This document shows, one piece after another, positions 6,362 to 13,998 of a stretch of DNA of 15,289 bases (positions within the stretch are counted from its first letter, which is position 1; each line of letters begins with the position of its first letter). The position numbers were made by a program, and so were the translations under genes. Under the pieces are notes generated by a model. It was not told the origin of the DNA, did not search any database, and saw only the letters and a program-made list of their open reading frames with translations. Source of the stretch: Candidatus Bandiella numerosa (lineage in GTDB: Bacteria; Pseudomonadota; Alphaproteobacteria; Rickettsiales; Midichloriaceae); the NCBI RefSeq assembly GCF_021811875.1, contig NZ_JAJBJD010000006.1, positions 1 through 15,289 on the forward strand, in the 5' to 3' direction.

Positions 6362-6944
6362 CACCTGGTAATATATAATCTTCGCCTTCCCACGGGCTTT
6401 TAAAATCAAAATCTCTAAATTCTTGTGCTAATTTCACTGGTTCGTAAATTACCTTTTGCTTTTCCAAATCATACCTAACCTCAACATTACCAGTTAATGG
6501 AAAGTCTTTTCTCATAGGAAAACCAGAAAATCCATAATCTGTTAATATCCTTCTCAAATCATCATTTCCCACAAAAAATATTCCATACATATCCCAAACT
6601 TCTCTTTCATACCAATGTGCTGAGCTAAAAACATCTTTCACAGTTGGAACAAAGTCTTCATCAGAAACTTCAACTTTCACTTTTATTCTAAGATTATGCT
6701 CTATACTTAAAAGCTGATAGACCACTGTAAATCTTTTGTCCTTTTTTGGGTCATCAACTCCACAAATATCGAGTAAAATTTTAAAAAGGTAACTCTGCTC
6801 ATCTCTTAAAATTATTAAAACCTGCTTTAAATCACTCTCTGACACTGTTATGGATAGTTCCTCAAACGATATATGAAAGTCACTTATTAAATCTTCTAAT
6901 CTCTTATCACTTTGCAGTTTCTTGGATAATTGCTGTACATCCAT
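6339..6944 (-). CDS. nuoC: NADH-quinone oxidoreductase subunit C (30 kDa)
   Basis: A 201-residue NuoC, a hydrophilic arm subunit of respiratory complex I. The 30-kDa subunit signature is complete: HWYEREVWDMYGIFFVGNDD (110-129), LRRILTDYGFSGFPMRKDFP (130-149) and the tail YEPVKLAQEFRDFDFKSPWE (167-186). The length is normal for a stand-alone NuoC. NuoD, which usually follows, is absent; ubiA overlaps the 3' end instead. nuoA/nuoB are also missing upstream, where a divergent methyltransferase lies 105 bases away, so the nuo operon is broken up in this genome. Confidence 0.96.
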   Translation of the reverse strand: MDVQQLSKKLQSDKRLEDLISDFHISFEELSITVSESDLKQVLIILRDEQSYLFKILLDICGVDDPKKDKRFTVVYQLLSIEHNLRIKVKVEVSDEDFVPTVKDVFSSAHWYEREVWDMYGIFFVGNDDLRRILTDYGFSGFPMRKDFPLTGNVEVRYDLEKQKVIYEPVKLAQEFRDFDFKSPWEGEDYILPGDEKATKQ

Positions 6945-7049
6945 TATGTTTTTTAATAAAAATATATTTAAAATTTACTGTAAGGTTAGCAAATATTGCA
7001 AAATTCTGCAATTAATTATACTGTTTTAAAAATTATAACATAATTTAAG

Positions 7050-7697
7050 ATGGCTAGAATCAATGAAATTTGTAAGAAACAGACCTATATTAGGTCATTA
7101 TATTGCAAAGAAGATAGCAAATTTCAGGATATTTTTCAAAGTGCTAACGATAAAAAATATATTCAATTAAGCCCTGAGGAGGGAAAGTTATTAAGCATGC
7201 TTATTGCCATTCATAAATCAAAGTATGTTTTAGAATTAGGTACCTTAGTAGGTTATTCGTGTTGCTGGATAGCATCGTCCCTACCAGAAGATGGAAAAAT
7301 TATAACATTAGAAGCAGATATAAATAGTCATAACATAGCAAAACAAAATTTTGCTAAAATGCCGTTTGCTAATAAAATCACTGCCATTCACGCTGATGCG
7401 ATAGATTTTTTAAAAATTCTCAATCTAGATTATAAATTGGATGCGGTTTTCATTGATGCTAAAAAAGATGATTATCCATTATATTTAAAACTGACCTATC
7501 CATTTTTAAAAGTAGGTGGTCTAATTATTGCTGATAATACCCTTTTATTTGGGAGCGTATTTGAAGATTCAATACCAAAATATCATAAAAAATGGCAAGC
7601 AATGAAAGATTTTAATCTTGATATAAGCAATCAACAAAAATATAAAAGCCTAATTTTTCCTACCAATGACGGCCTATCCGTCAGTATAAAACTTTAA
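7050..7697 (+). CDS. SAM-dependent O-methyltransferase (catechol/caffeoyl-CoA OMT type)
   Basis: A 215-residue class I methyltransferase of the Methyltransf_3 (COG4122) family, which transfers methyl from S-adenosylmethionine to a hydroxyl group in a metal-dependent way. The SAM-binding motif is VLELGTLVGYS (60-70), with an acidic residue at E88 (TLEAD) for the ribose and D116 in HADA. Asp136 (FIDAKKDDY) and Asp162-Asn163 (IADNTL) are the expected metal ligands. Length and order of motifs are normal. The real substrate is unknown; bacterial members range from tRNA hydroxyuridine methylation (TrmR) to small aromatics. It stands alone, divergent from nuoC. Confidence 0.88.
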   Translation: MARINEICKKQTYIRSLYCKEDSKFQDIFQSANDKKYIQLSPEEGKLLSMLIAIHKSKYVLELGTLVGYSCCWIASSLPEDGKIITLEADINSHNIAKQNFAKMPFANKITAIHADAIDFLKILNLDYKLDAVFIDAKKDDYPLYLKLTYPFLKVGGLIIADNTLLFGSVFEDSIPKYHKKWQAMKDFNLDISNQQKYKSLIFPTNDGLSVSIKL

Positions 7698-7822
7698 GGT
7701 TGATAAGTTATAACTTAACATATCCGTATATCAATATTTCATCATGCATTTTAGGATTTCAGGTAGCTTGAAGTTTTATATTGGAAATTAAACTAATTAC
7801 AGAATATTGGTCAATAGAGCTA

Positions 7823-7987
7823 TTATTTTTCTAAATCTTCGTCAATTTTTGATTTTTCATTTATACCTTTTCTGAATGACCTTAAACCTTTACCCAACTC
7901 ACTCATGACCTTTGGTAATTTACCAGCACCAAACAACACAAAAACAACGAGTAATATTAAAAGTAGCTCTCCAAATCTGCCAGACAT
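7823..7987 (-). CDS. tatA: Sec-independent protein translocase subunit TatA
   Basis: A 54-residue protein with the TatA layout: a short N-terminal membrane helix (RFGELLLILLVVFVLFGAGK), then the FGAGKLP hinge with its Gly, an amphipathic helix (VMSELGKGLRSFRKGINE) and a charged tail. TatA oligomers form the pore that moves folded proteins, such as the Rieske iron-sulfur protein of complex III, across the inner membrane. It is shorter than most TatA proteins (60-90) because the acidic tail is only about ten residues. tatB and tatC are not adjacent. A separate TatE is excluded by nothing in the sequence, but TatA is the simpler call. Confidence 0.88.
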   Translation of the reverse strand: MSGRFGELLLILLVVFVLFGAGKLPKVMSELGKGLRSFRKGINEKSKIDEDLEK

Positions 7988-8028
7988 TACAAAATAAACT
8001 TGATATAATTGTTCGTTTAGTGAATATT

Positions 8029-8057
8029 ATTGTATTGAAAAATTAATAAATTAGCAA
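8029..8057 (-). promoter_or_regulatory. Candidate sigma70 promoter of tatA
   Basis: On the minus strand TTGCTA (8057-8052) and TACAAT (8034-8029) are separated by 17 bases. Transcription would start near 8022, giving a leader of about 35 bases before the tatA ATG. Four or five of six bases match at each box and the spacing is ideal. The glyQ promoter should overlap this short divergent gap, but no equally good match was seen for it. Confidence 0.4.
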
Positions 8058-8071
8058 GCTTATAAATAAAA

Positions 8072-8914
8072 ATGCATTTTCAGGATATAATATTTAAACT
8101 TCAAACTTATTGGAATCAGCAAGGCTGTGTGATACTTCAACCCTTAGATACTGAGGTAGGAGCTGGCACATCTCATCCTGCAACAATGCTAAAATCGCTC
8201 AACGATAAAGAGTGGAATGTTGCTTATGTACAACCATGTAGGAGGCCAACAGATGGTAGATACGGAGATAATCCAAATAGAATGCAACATTACTATCAGT
8301 TTCAGGTTCTGATGAAACCATCTCCTGATGATATACAAAAGAAGTGCCTAGATAGCCTAGAGCTTTTAGGAATAGATAATAAACTGCACGACATAAGATT
8401 TGTTCATAGCGATTGGGAAAATCCTACCCTTGGCGCATGGGGATTGGGATGGGAAGTATGGTGCAATGGTATGGAAATAATTCAATTTACCTACATGCAA
8501 CAAGTTGGAGGAATCCCTTGTAAATTAATCCCTGGAGAAATAACATATGGGTTAGAAAGGTTAGCTATGTATATTCAAGATAAGGATAGTGTTTGGGATC
8601 TAATTTGGAATTCAAGCGGTATTACTTATGGAGATATATTATTATCTCAAGAAAAGGAATTTTGTGAATTTAATTTTAATGCAGCAAATACTGAGATCTT
8701 AATCACACATTTTAAAGATTATGAAAAAATGGCTTTAGAACTCATAAATAAAAACCTCATTTACCCTGCATACGATTGTTGTGTAAAATCCTCACATCTA
8801 TTTAATATTCTAGAGGCCAGAGGTGTATTAAGTGTAACTGAAAGAGCATCATATATAAGTAGAGTCAGAAACATTGCAAAAAATTGCTGTTTGAAATTTG
8901 CGGATAATCATTAA
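8072..8914 (+). CDS. glyQ: Glycine--tRNA ligase, alpha subunit
   Basis: The catalytic subunit of the bacterial alpha2beta2 glycyl-tRNA synthetase, 280 residues. The sequence is near-canonical: [20 protein letters not shown] at the N-terminus, [20 protein letters not shown] (motif 2 region), [20 protein letters not shown], and [11 protein letters not shown] as motif 3. The alpha chain makes glycyl-adenylate but needs the beta chain (GlyS) for tRNA binding. glyS normally follows directly; here a convergent ybeY is next, so glyS must be elsewhere. The C-terminus ([20 protein letters not shown]) is slightly shorter than in E. coli (303 residues). Confidence 0.97.
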   Translation: MHFQDIIFKLQTYWNQQGCVILQPLDTEVGAGTSHPATMLKSLNDKEWNVAYVQPCRRPTDGRYGDNPNRMQHYYQFQVLMKPSPDDIQKKCLDSLELLGIDNKLHDIRFVHSDWENPTLGAWGLGWEVWCNGMEIIQFTYMQQVGGIPCKLIPGEITYGLERLAMYIQDKDSVWDLIWNSSGITYGDILLSQEKEFCEFNFNAANTEILITHFKDYEKMALELINKNLIYPAYDCCVKSSHLFNILEARGVLSVTERASYISRVRNIAKNCCLKFADNH

Positions 8915-8978
8915 AACACCTAAGTGCAACTGGCAGGTTAATTAAAACTATATCAACAATTTAATTATTGATTATTAC

Positions 8979-9551
8979 TTAAAGATTTTGCAAAATCATC
9001 TGGTCATTAAATTCAATAGGTTTATACTTGTAGCCTACCTCATTCATTATTTTAATTTCTAATTTCTCCATAATCTCTGACTCTTCATCTAAAATGTGAT
9101 TATATCCAAATAGATGCAACAATCCATGAATTAGTATATGGGAAAAATATTCCTCAAAAGTCTTTTCCTGTTCTAAGCTTTCGCTCATTATTCTCTCAAA
9201 ACTAATTGCTATGTCACCTAAAAACATATAGTTATTAGAATCTAAAACACTATTTATAGTATCTTTTTGAATCTTATAGAAAGGAAATGACAATACATTT
9301 GTTGTACTGTCCTTATTTCTAAATTCTTTATTTAAATTATGAAGTCTTTCATCATCCGCTAATAACAACGATACCTCGACTGATTTATTTTCATAACCTC
9401 CACCCAAGACATTAAAAATAACAGCTTTCATAACTTTTTTACAGTGCTCATGTACACTAAAATTCACTGATGTCCAATTTGACGATTTGACGGATATATC
9501 TATCAAAAACTCTTCTGAAGATGATATGGGTAAGGGGTCTGGGTCCGACAT
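8979..9551 (-). CDS. ybeY: Endoribonuclease YbeY (rRNA maturation factor)
   Basis: A 190-residue UPF0054/YbeY metalloenzyme that takes part in 16S rRNA 3'-end maturation and ribosome quality control. The zinc motif HxxxHxxxxxH is H142-H146-H152 in HGLLHLFGYNH. The conserved Arg in FRNKDSTTNVLSFPF (77-91) and LGDIAIS (111-117) are in place. An extra polar stretch of about 30 residues (MSDPDPLPISSSEEF) precedes the family core, and the C-terminus also runs on about 20 residues after the usual end. In many bacteria ybeY follows phoH/ybeZ and precedes a CBS-domain protein; here it has no such neighbours and converges on glyQ. Confidence 0.93.
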   Translation of the reverse strand: MSDPDPLPISSSEEFLIDISVKSSNWTSVNFSVHEHCKKVMKAVIFNVLGGGYENKSVEVSLLLADDERLHNLNKEFRNKDSTTNVLSFPFYKIQKDTINSVLDSNNYMFLGDIAISFERIMSESLEQEKTFEEYFSHILIHGLLHLFGYNHILDEESEIMEKLEIKIMNEVGYKYKPIEFNDQMILQNL

Positions 9552-9608
9552 ACTATAATTTTATGTTGTGAAAAATTGTAACAGTACTTTTTGCATTTTT
9601 CAATTTAA

Positions 9609-10307
9609 TTAATCAATATCTGTATTATAAATTGATAATTTATAATTTTTACCACTACATGCTTCAAAAAGCACTAAAATAAAATAATATGTTATAATCA
9701 TAAAACAAGCAGAAATGATAACATCACTCAAAAAATGTTTGCCTTGTATAATCCTTATCAAACCGAGTGTTACAGTAAAAATAGAAGTGCCTAATATCAT
9801 AAATCTCCTTCTTTTACCAATTTGTTCTAGGGAATATATCAAAAAAAGCATCCCTATAGAAGTGTGAAATGATACAAATGAACAATTGGATTTACATTGC
9901 TTTGAAACTTTAAATGCTGGTGAAAAAGTCAAATCACCATTAAATTCTCTAACATTCGCAGGTCTTGCTCTTCCAAAATGATGCTTTGAATAAACTTGTA
10001 CTATCATTAAGGAGCCTATAAAAAACACTAGTAATACTATTATTTGCGATTTATAACTTTTATAATTAAATGATTTAGTTTTTATAAAGGTGAGCAGGAT
10101 CAATATAGAGTTATATGCAAGTAATAAAAATGCTAAAAAATATGCTGAATTAGCAATAAATTTTAGGATAAAATTATTAGCAAAATAAAATTTATGCTTA
10201 CTTTCCGAAAAAAATAATTTAGAAAATTCAATATCTATTCCAGGATAAGTAATGAAGATCATTGATATGATAGATGTAAATAAAATTGAATATAGCAACT
10301 TCTTCAT
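9609..10307 (-). CDS. PAP2-family membrane phosphatase (possibly LpxE-like)
   Basis: A 232-residue membrane protein with five or six hydrophobic segments and the three PAP2 phosphatase motifs: K108-x6-R115-P116 (KHHFGRARP), S146-F-H148 in NCSFVSFHTS, and R185-x5-H191-x3-D195 (RIIQGKHFLSD). H191 would be the nucleophile and H148 the acid/base. NCSFV before the second motif and the overall length resemble lipid A 1-phosphatases (LpxE group), though undecaprenyl-diphosphate or phosphatidylglycerophosphate phosphatase is possible. Motif 2 normally reads SGH; the Gly is Phe here. The gene starts 18 bases after ccmE and is likely the last of that transcript. Confidence 0.85.
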   Translation of the reverse strand: MKKLLYSILFTSIISMIFITYPGIDIEFSKLFFSESKHKFYFANNFILKFIANSAYFLAFLLLAYNSILILLTFIKTKSFNYKSYKSQIIVLLVFFIGSLMIVQVYSKHHFGRARPANVREFNGDLTFSPAFKVSKQCKSNCSFVSFHTSIGMLFLIYSLEQIGKRRRFMILGTSIFTVTLGLIRIIQGKHFLSDVIISACFMIITYYFILVLFEACSGKNYKLSIYNTDID

Positions 10308-10325
10308 TTTAAGTTATTTTTTTGT

Positions 10326-10739
10326 TTAATAATTATCAGGAATGTAGTTTTCATCATGTTTAGCAAGCAATTCTTCTGCCTCAAATTGCTCATCACTTCT
10401 GTTAAATTTACCATATATTATAACATTTTGCCCTTCCTTAAAAAGGCTTGGCACCACTCCCTTAAATATAACTTTCATTTCTCGTTTATCATCATGAACT
10501 ACGAACTCTACAACATTATTAATATATCTTATACTTCTTTTTTTTACAATACCACCCACTCTAATAGGTTTTATGTTGTTTTCAGCATACGGTTCATTTA
10601 ATACATCGGAAGGGGTTTTATATAATACAATATTACTACTAAAGGTGTATAATAATACTGCCAAACCTATTGAGGCTACAAGAAGAAAGAAAAAAATCAC
10701 TATAATTCTTTGCGTTAAAAATCTATTTTTTAACTTCAT
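10326..10739 (-). CDS. ccmE: Cytochrome c maturation heme chaperone CcmE
   Basis: A 137-residue periplasmic heme chaperone anchored by one N-terminal membrane helix (about 12-33). It binds heme covalently and hands it to CcmF for attachment to apocytochromes c. The heme-binding histidine is H128 in LLAKHDENYIP, with Tyr132 as the expected axial ligand; VGGIVKKRSI (61-70) is the conserved beta-strand of the OB fold. Length is normal. The ATG at 10739 lies inside the end of ccmD, overlapping by 17 bases. CcmA/B/C/F/H are not in the window, but cytochrome c1, a client of the pathway, is 3 kb away. Confidence 0.95.
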   Translation of the reverse strand: MKLKNRFLTQRIIVIFFFLLVASIGLAVLLYTFSSNIVLYKTPSDVLNEPYAENNIKPIRVGGIVKKRSIRYINNVVEFVVHDDKREMKVIFKGVVPSLFKEGQNVIIYGKFNRSDEQFEAEELLAKHDENYIPDNY

Positions 10740-10860
10740 TACCTTTTATAAATTGTTTAATAAAATGCAACTTAATCAAAGGAAATAAAGAAAAGATTAA
10801 TGTTATTATTATAAAGCTAAGATATGCAAAAAATACATAGTGTTGAAAGTAACTTTTCAC
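10723..10860 (-). CDS. ccmD: Small membrane protein, probable heme exporter subunit CcmD
   Basis: A 45-codon ORF starting at GTG 10860, whose first base is the last base of the rpoZ TAG stop (TAGTG), with AGGA a few bases upstream. It ends at TAG 10723, 17 bases inside ccmE. The product is MKSYFQHYVFFAYLSF, then a hydrophobic helix, then a basic tail (about 30-45). This is the CcmD plan: a short N-terminal part with a YV-x-x-AY motif, one membrane helix and a positively charged C-terminus. CcmD links CcmE to the CcmABC heme-release complex. CcmD proteins are poorly conserved, so the name rests on architecture plus the position immediately before ccmE. Confidence 0.65.
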   Translation of the reverse strand: MKSYFQHYVFFAYLSFIIITLIFSLFPLIKLHFIKQFIKGNEVKK

Positions 10861-11231
10861 TATTCCTGTATGTCTTCCTCATTTTTAAATAGCTGCTCAC
10901 TCTGAGGCTCTTGTGATTCTTTTAATGATTCTATTTCAGCTAAAACTTCTTCATTAATTTGGTTGAAAGTTTTTTTATTAATATTTGACTGAGCCCTATT
11001 ATCACCATCAATAAAAGTTTTTTTAACAATTGATTTTTCCAAATTTTCAACATCTAAAAGCCCTGCTGCAATCTCTCTCAATGCAACAATAGCTTCCTTA
11101 TCTTTTTTAAGATTATCAATTTGTGCAACGGCACCATGATTCAACTCTTTTCCTCTTTGTGCAGCAACAAGAATCAACTCAAACCTATTTGCCACATATT
11201 CATTACAGTCCTCAATAGTAATTCGTGCCAT
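10860..11231 (-). CDS. rpoZ: DNA-directed RNA polymerase subunit omega
   Basis: A 123-residue omega subunit, which helps fold and assemble the beta' subunit of RNA polymerase. The N-terminal core is typical: MARITIEDCNEYVANRFELI (1-20), LVAAQRGKELNHGA (21-34), then KEAIVALREIAAGLLD (45-60). The C-terminal half is acidic and variable (KESQEPQSEQLFKNEEDIQE), as in other alphaproteobacteria. It starts eight bases after the rplI stop and its own stop overlaps the ccmD start, so it sits mid-operon between ribosomal proteins and cytochrome c maturation genes. In many alphaproteobacteria rpoZ is instead beside relA/spoT. Confidence 0.94.
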   Translation of the reverse strand: MARITIEDCNEYVANRFELILVAAQRGKELNHGAVAQIDNLKKDKEAIVALREIAAGLLDVENLEKSIVKKTFIDGDNRAQSNINKKTFNQINEEVLAEIESLKESQEPQSEQLFKNEEDIQE

Positions 11232-11239
11232 AGTCTATA

Positions 11240-11806
11240 TCAGTTTTGTTCTATATTTTTTTCATCAATTACATCAGTTTTATTATCAGATTTACTATCA
11301 CCTGCATTCATCTCTTTGTTTCGTTTTTTTTCAGCTTCTAAAGAATTTTTCGCTTCTTCTTTTGACCTAGCCACTACCAATCTCATTTTGGCATCAACTT
11401 CTGCATGCAATTCAACTGTTATATCATGAAAACCAATTTCTTTAATTTTTTCACCTAAAACAATGCTTTCTAATGAAACTTCCACCTGAAATTCCAATTT
11501 TAAAATATTTGTAATGTCTTTATTAGTTACCGAACCATATAGCTTACCATCATCTCCAGCTTGCCTAATTACCACTAATGTCTTTCCATCAATGAGCTTG
11601 CTGTTTTTTATAGCCAACTTACTTTTTTCAGCATTAGCCTTTTCAATTATCTCTTTTTCTGCCTCAAACTTCTCTTGATTTTCCTTTGTAAATCTAAGAG
11701 CCTTCTTACGTGTAAAAAGATAATTCCTAGCATAGCCATCTTTAACATCAACCATGTCTCCTATATTACCAAGATTTTTAATTTTTTCTAATAGCAGTAC
11801 TTTCAT
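11240..11806 (-). CDS. rplI: 50S ribosomal protein L9
   Basis: A 188-residue L9. The N-terminal rRNA-binding domain is canonical: MKVLLLEKIKNLGNIGDMVD, VKDGYARNYLFTRKKAL. The long connecting helix and the C-terminal domain follow (AGDDGKLYGSVTNKDITN near 80-97, LHAEVDAKMRLVVARS near 134-149). A lysine/glutamate/aspartate-rich tail of about 40 residues follows the usual end, as in several alphaproteobacteria. Part of rpsF-rpsR-rplI. Confidence 0.97.
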   Translation of the reverse strand: MKVLLLEKIKNLGNIGDMVDVKDGYARNYLFTRKKALRFTKENQEKFEAEKEIIEKANAEKSKLAIKNSKLIDGKTLVVIRQAGDDGKLYGSVTNKDITNILKLEFQVEVSLESIVLGEKIKEIGFHDITVELHAEVDAKMRLVVARSKEEAKNSLEAEKKRNKEMNAGDSKSDNKTDVIDEKNIEQN

Positions 11807-11824
11807 AATAAATTCCTAAACCGA

Positions 11825-12088
11825 TTATAAAACTGTATATGGCAACAAAGAAAGATGCCTTGCTGTTTGGATAGCTTTTCTGAGTAACCTTTGTTTTTTT
11901 GGCGAAATATTTGATATTCTAGATGGTATTATCTTACCCTTTTCTGAAATATGCTTTTTCAAAAGCTCTACATTTTTGTAGTTGATTAAGCTATTGTTAA
12001 CATCCTCTAGTGGACACGATTGTTTCTTTTGGGTCGATGAAGTTCTATTGAACAACAGCGTATTAGGTATTAAATTTTCCATTGTCAT
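11825..12088 (-). CDS. rpsR: 30S ribosomal protein S18
   Basis: S18 of about 87 residues. Hallmarks are the CPLED region (equivalent to CPLxG), INYKNVELLKKHISEKGKII, PSRISNISPKKQRLLRKAIQ and TARHLSLLPYTV at the end. S18 binds with S6 to the 30S platform. The reading frame stays open from a TTG at 12103 that overlaps the rpsF stop, but the ATG at 12088 (or 12082, with GGA about seven bases upstream) is a more likely start. The first 25 residues are not conserved. The spacing to rplI is 18 bases. Confidence 0.95.
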   Translation of the reverse strand: MTMENLIPNTLLFNRTSSTQKKQSCPLEDVNNSLINYKNVELLKKHISEKGKIIPSRISNISPKKQRLLRKAIQTARHLSLLPYTVL

Positions 12089-12099
12089 TTCCACTGCAA

Positions 12100-12438
12100 T
12101 CAATCTTTAGTTTCACTTGGTGTTTGCATCATTAACGTAGGTCTATCATCAATGCTGTCGACCTTAATCGTTAAAAATTTTATTATATCTTCACTGACTT
12201 TAAAATCATTTTCAATCTTACTCACTACATTAGGCGATGCATTAAGCCCTAGAAAAATATAATGGCCCTTCTTATTCTTTTTTATTTCATAGGCCAAACT
12301 TCTAAGTCCCCAATACTCTTTTTTAACCACCTTACCGTCCATTTTTTCCACTAAATCTTTGTATTTGTCAGCAAGCTTGTGTACATCTTGAGCTGGCAAA
12401 TCCTGTCTTATTATGAAAGTGCATTCATAAAATCTCAT
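12100..12438 (-). CDS. rpsF: 30S ribosomal protein S6
   Basis: A 112-residue S6, first gene of the rpsF-rpsR-rplI set. The N-terminus MRFYECTFIIRQDL, the strand GLRSLAYEIKKNKKGHYIFL (about 64-83) and the region around DIIKFLTIKVD (about 94-104) are typical. S6 forms a heterodimer with S18 on the platform of the 30S subunit. A good Shine-Dalgarno sequence, GGAG (12447-12444), stands five bases before the ATG. A TATAAT box (12497-12492, minus strand) lies about 55 bases upstream in the short gap after ubiB but lacks a convincing -35 element. Confidence 0.96.
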   Translation of the reverse strand: MRFYECTFIIRQDLPAQDVHKLADKYKDLVEKMDGKVVKKEYWGLRSLAYEIKKNKKGHYIFLGLNASPNVVSKIENDFKVSEDIIKFLTIKVDSIDDRPTLMMQTPSETKD

Positions 12439-12517
12439 TTATGCTCCAATAGTTGTTAAATATTTAAAGTTTACAAATATTGCACAAAACCATTATAACT
12501 GCAAGCTAATTATGAAT

Positions 12518-13996
12518 TTATGATAAAAATTTATCAAAAAACAAACCTAAAAATAAAATAGCATTAACAATTAACATAATAAGCGAAAATTTTAAGATAG
12601 CTAAATAACTATTATTATCTTTTTGCTTAGTACTTTTAGTATCTATTATCTCCTTAATTTTGCTAATAAATTTCTCTTTTTGCTTTTTTAATTTTAAAAT
12701 TTTCCCCCTTCTTCCTAAATTTTCTTTTGCCCAATTTTTTATCCATGGGCTTGCTAATTTCCACATATTAATTTCAGGGTTAAGGTTGTAACTAGTCCCC
12801 TCAATTGTTAAAATTGTTTTATGTAATAATAGCAATTCAGGATGAATTTTAACTGAAAATTTTCTACTAATTTCAAACAATTGCTTTAATAATCTACCAA
12901 GAGATATTTCTTCCAATGATTTTCCAATAATTGGCTCTCCAATACTTATGCATGCTAATTCAAATTTATACTCTGATTGATCTTTTGGAACAAATCCTGT
13001 TTTAAAATGTAAATCTTTTATTTTCTCATATTCCTTGTTTAGAAATCCATAAACTACCTCAGCCACAAATGTCTTTAACTCATAATCTAAATAACAAACT
13101 ATTCCGAAATCCACTAAAGCTATATCACCATTTTTCATTATTATTATGTTTCCGGGATGTATATCAGCATGAAAAAATCCATCTCTACACGCTTGATTAA
13201 AAAATGTTACAGCTAATTTTTTGGTTATTTCTTCTAAATTATGTTTGGCATTTATCAATTCTTGTTTATCGCCAATTGGCACGCCGTCTATCCATTCTGA
13301 GGTTAAGATATTTTTCGCAGTTAGCGGCCAATGTATTTTTGGAATATATATATCCAAATCTCTTTTGCAATTTTCTTTAATTTTATTTGCCGCCGCTCCT
13401 TCAAGCCTTAAATCTAATTCAATTTCTGAGGCTTTTTTGAGGGTATCAATTATTTCATTTATCTTGATTTTTTTTTTATTTTTTAAAAATATATTTAATA
13501 CAGATGATGCTGATTGAATAAAATTTAAATTATCTAAGTATTTTTTTTTAATTTTTGGTCTTAGAATTTTAACAGCAACAACTTCCCCTTTTTTTGTTAC
13601 CGCTTTATGAACCTGCGCTATAGAAGCGGCAGCAATACTTTGATCATCAAAGGAAGAAAACACATCTTCAATATTTAAATTAAATTCCGATTTAAATATT
13701 TTTTTTACTTCATTAAAACTAAATGCTGGGAGCTTGTCTTGTAATTTTGCTAATTTTGCTGTAATTTCTTCACCCAGTACATCTGATCTAGTCGACATCA
13801 CCTGCCCTAATTTTATAAAAGCAGGGCCTAATTTTGGCAAAATTTTTGCCAATTTATTTCCTATTTTACCTTTTATTTTAGACCTATTTGAAGCATTTTC
13901 ATTTATTTTCAATAAAAACAAATATACACCTATATTGCTTTTAACCAGGACGAGTAATAGTTGAATGGAAAAATATATATTTTTAAAAATTTGCAT
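12518..13996 (-). CDS. ubiB: UbiB-family atypical kinase/ATPase for ubiquinone biosynthesis
   Basis: A protein of about 492 residues in the ABC1/ADCK/UbiB family, membrane-bound atypical kinases with ATPase activity needed for coenzyme Q synthesis. Family features in order: KLGQ (62-65) in GPAFIKLGQVMSTRSD, the Ala-rich loop AAAS (122-125) replacing the Gly-rich loop, the ATP-binding Lys143 in VAVKILRP, ExD (193-195), HADIHPGN (276-283) as catalytic loop, and VDFG (295-298). A C-terminal membrane segment (ILKFSLIMLIVNAILFLGLF) is present. The ATG at 13996, two bases after the petC stop, is preferred to a TTG at 14017 that would overlap petC. The pairing with petC suggests a joint respiratory transcript. 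Confidence 0.94.
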   Translation of the reverse strand: MQIFKNIYFSIQLLLVLVKSNIGVYLFLLKINENASNRSKIKGKIGNKLAKILPKLGPAFIKLGQVMSTRSDVLGEEITAKLAKLQDKLPAFSFNEVKKIFKSEFNLNIEDVFSSFDDQSIAAASIAQVHKAVTKKGEVVAVKILRPKIKKKYLDNLNFIQSASSVLNIFLKNKKKIKINEIIDTLKKASEIELDLRLEGAAANKIKENCKRDLDIYIPKIHWPLTAKNILTSEWIDGVPIGDKQELINAKHNLEEITKKLAVTFFNQACRDGFFHADIHPGNIIIMKNGDIALVDFGIVCYLDYELKTFVAEVVYGFLNKEYEKIKDLHFKTGFVPKDQSEYKFELACISIGEPIIGKSLEEISLGRLLKQLFEISRKFSVKIHPELLLLHKTILTIEGTSYNLNPEINMWKLASPWIKNWAKENLGRRGKILKLKKQKEKFISKIKEIIDTKSTKQKDNNSYLAILKFSLIMLIVNAILFLGLFFDKFLS

Positions 13997-13998
13997 AT

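Noticed and set aside
7704..7717. 14-base palindrome TAAGTTATAACTTA after the methyltransferase gene
   Set aside because: It has no GC in the stem beyond one pair and no following T run, so it is not a convincing terminator. Palindromes this AT-rich are expected by chance.
12492..12497. TATAAT box upstream of rpsF
   Set aside because: No matching -35 element at 16-18 bases and the region is AT-rich, so it is mentioned with rpsF but not listed as a promoter.
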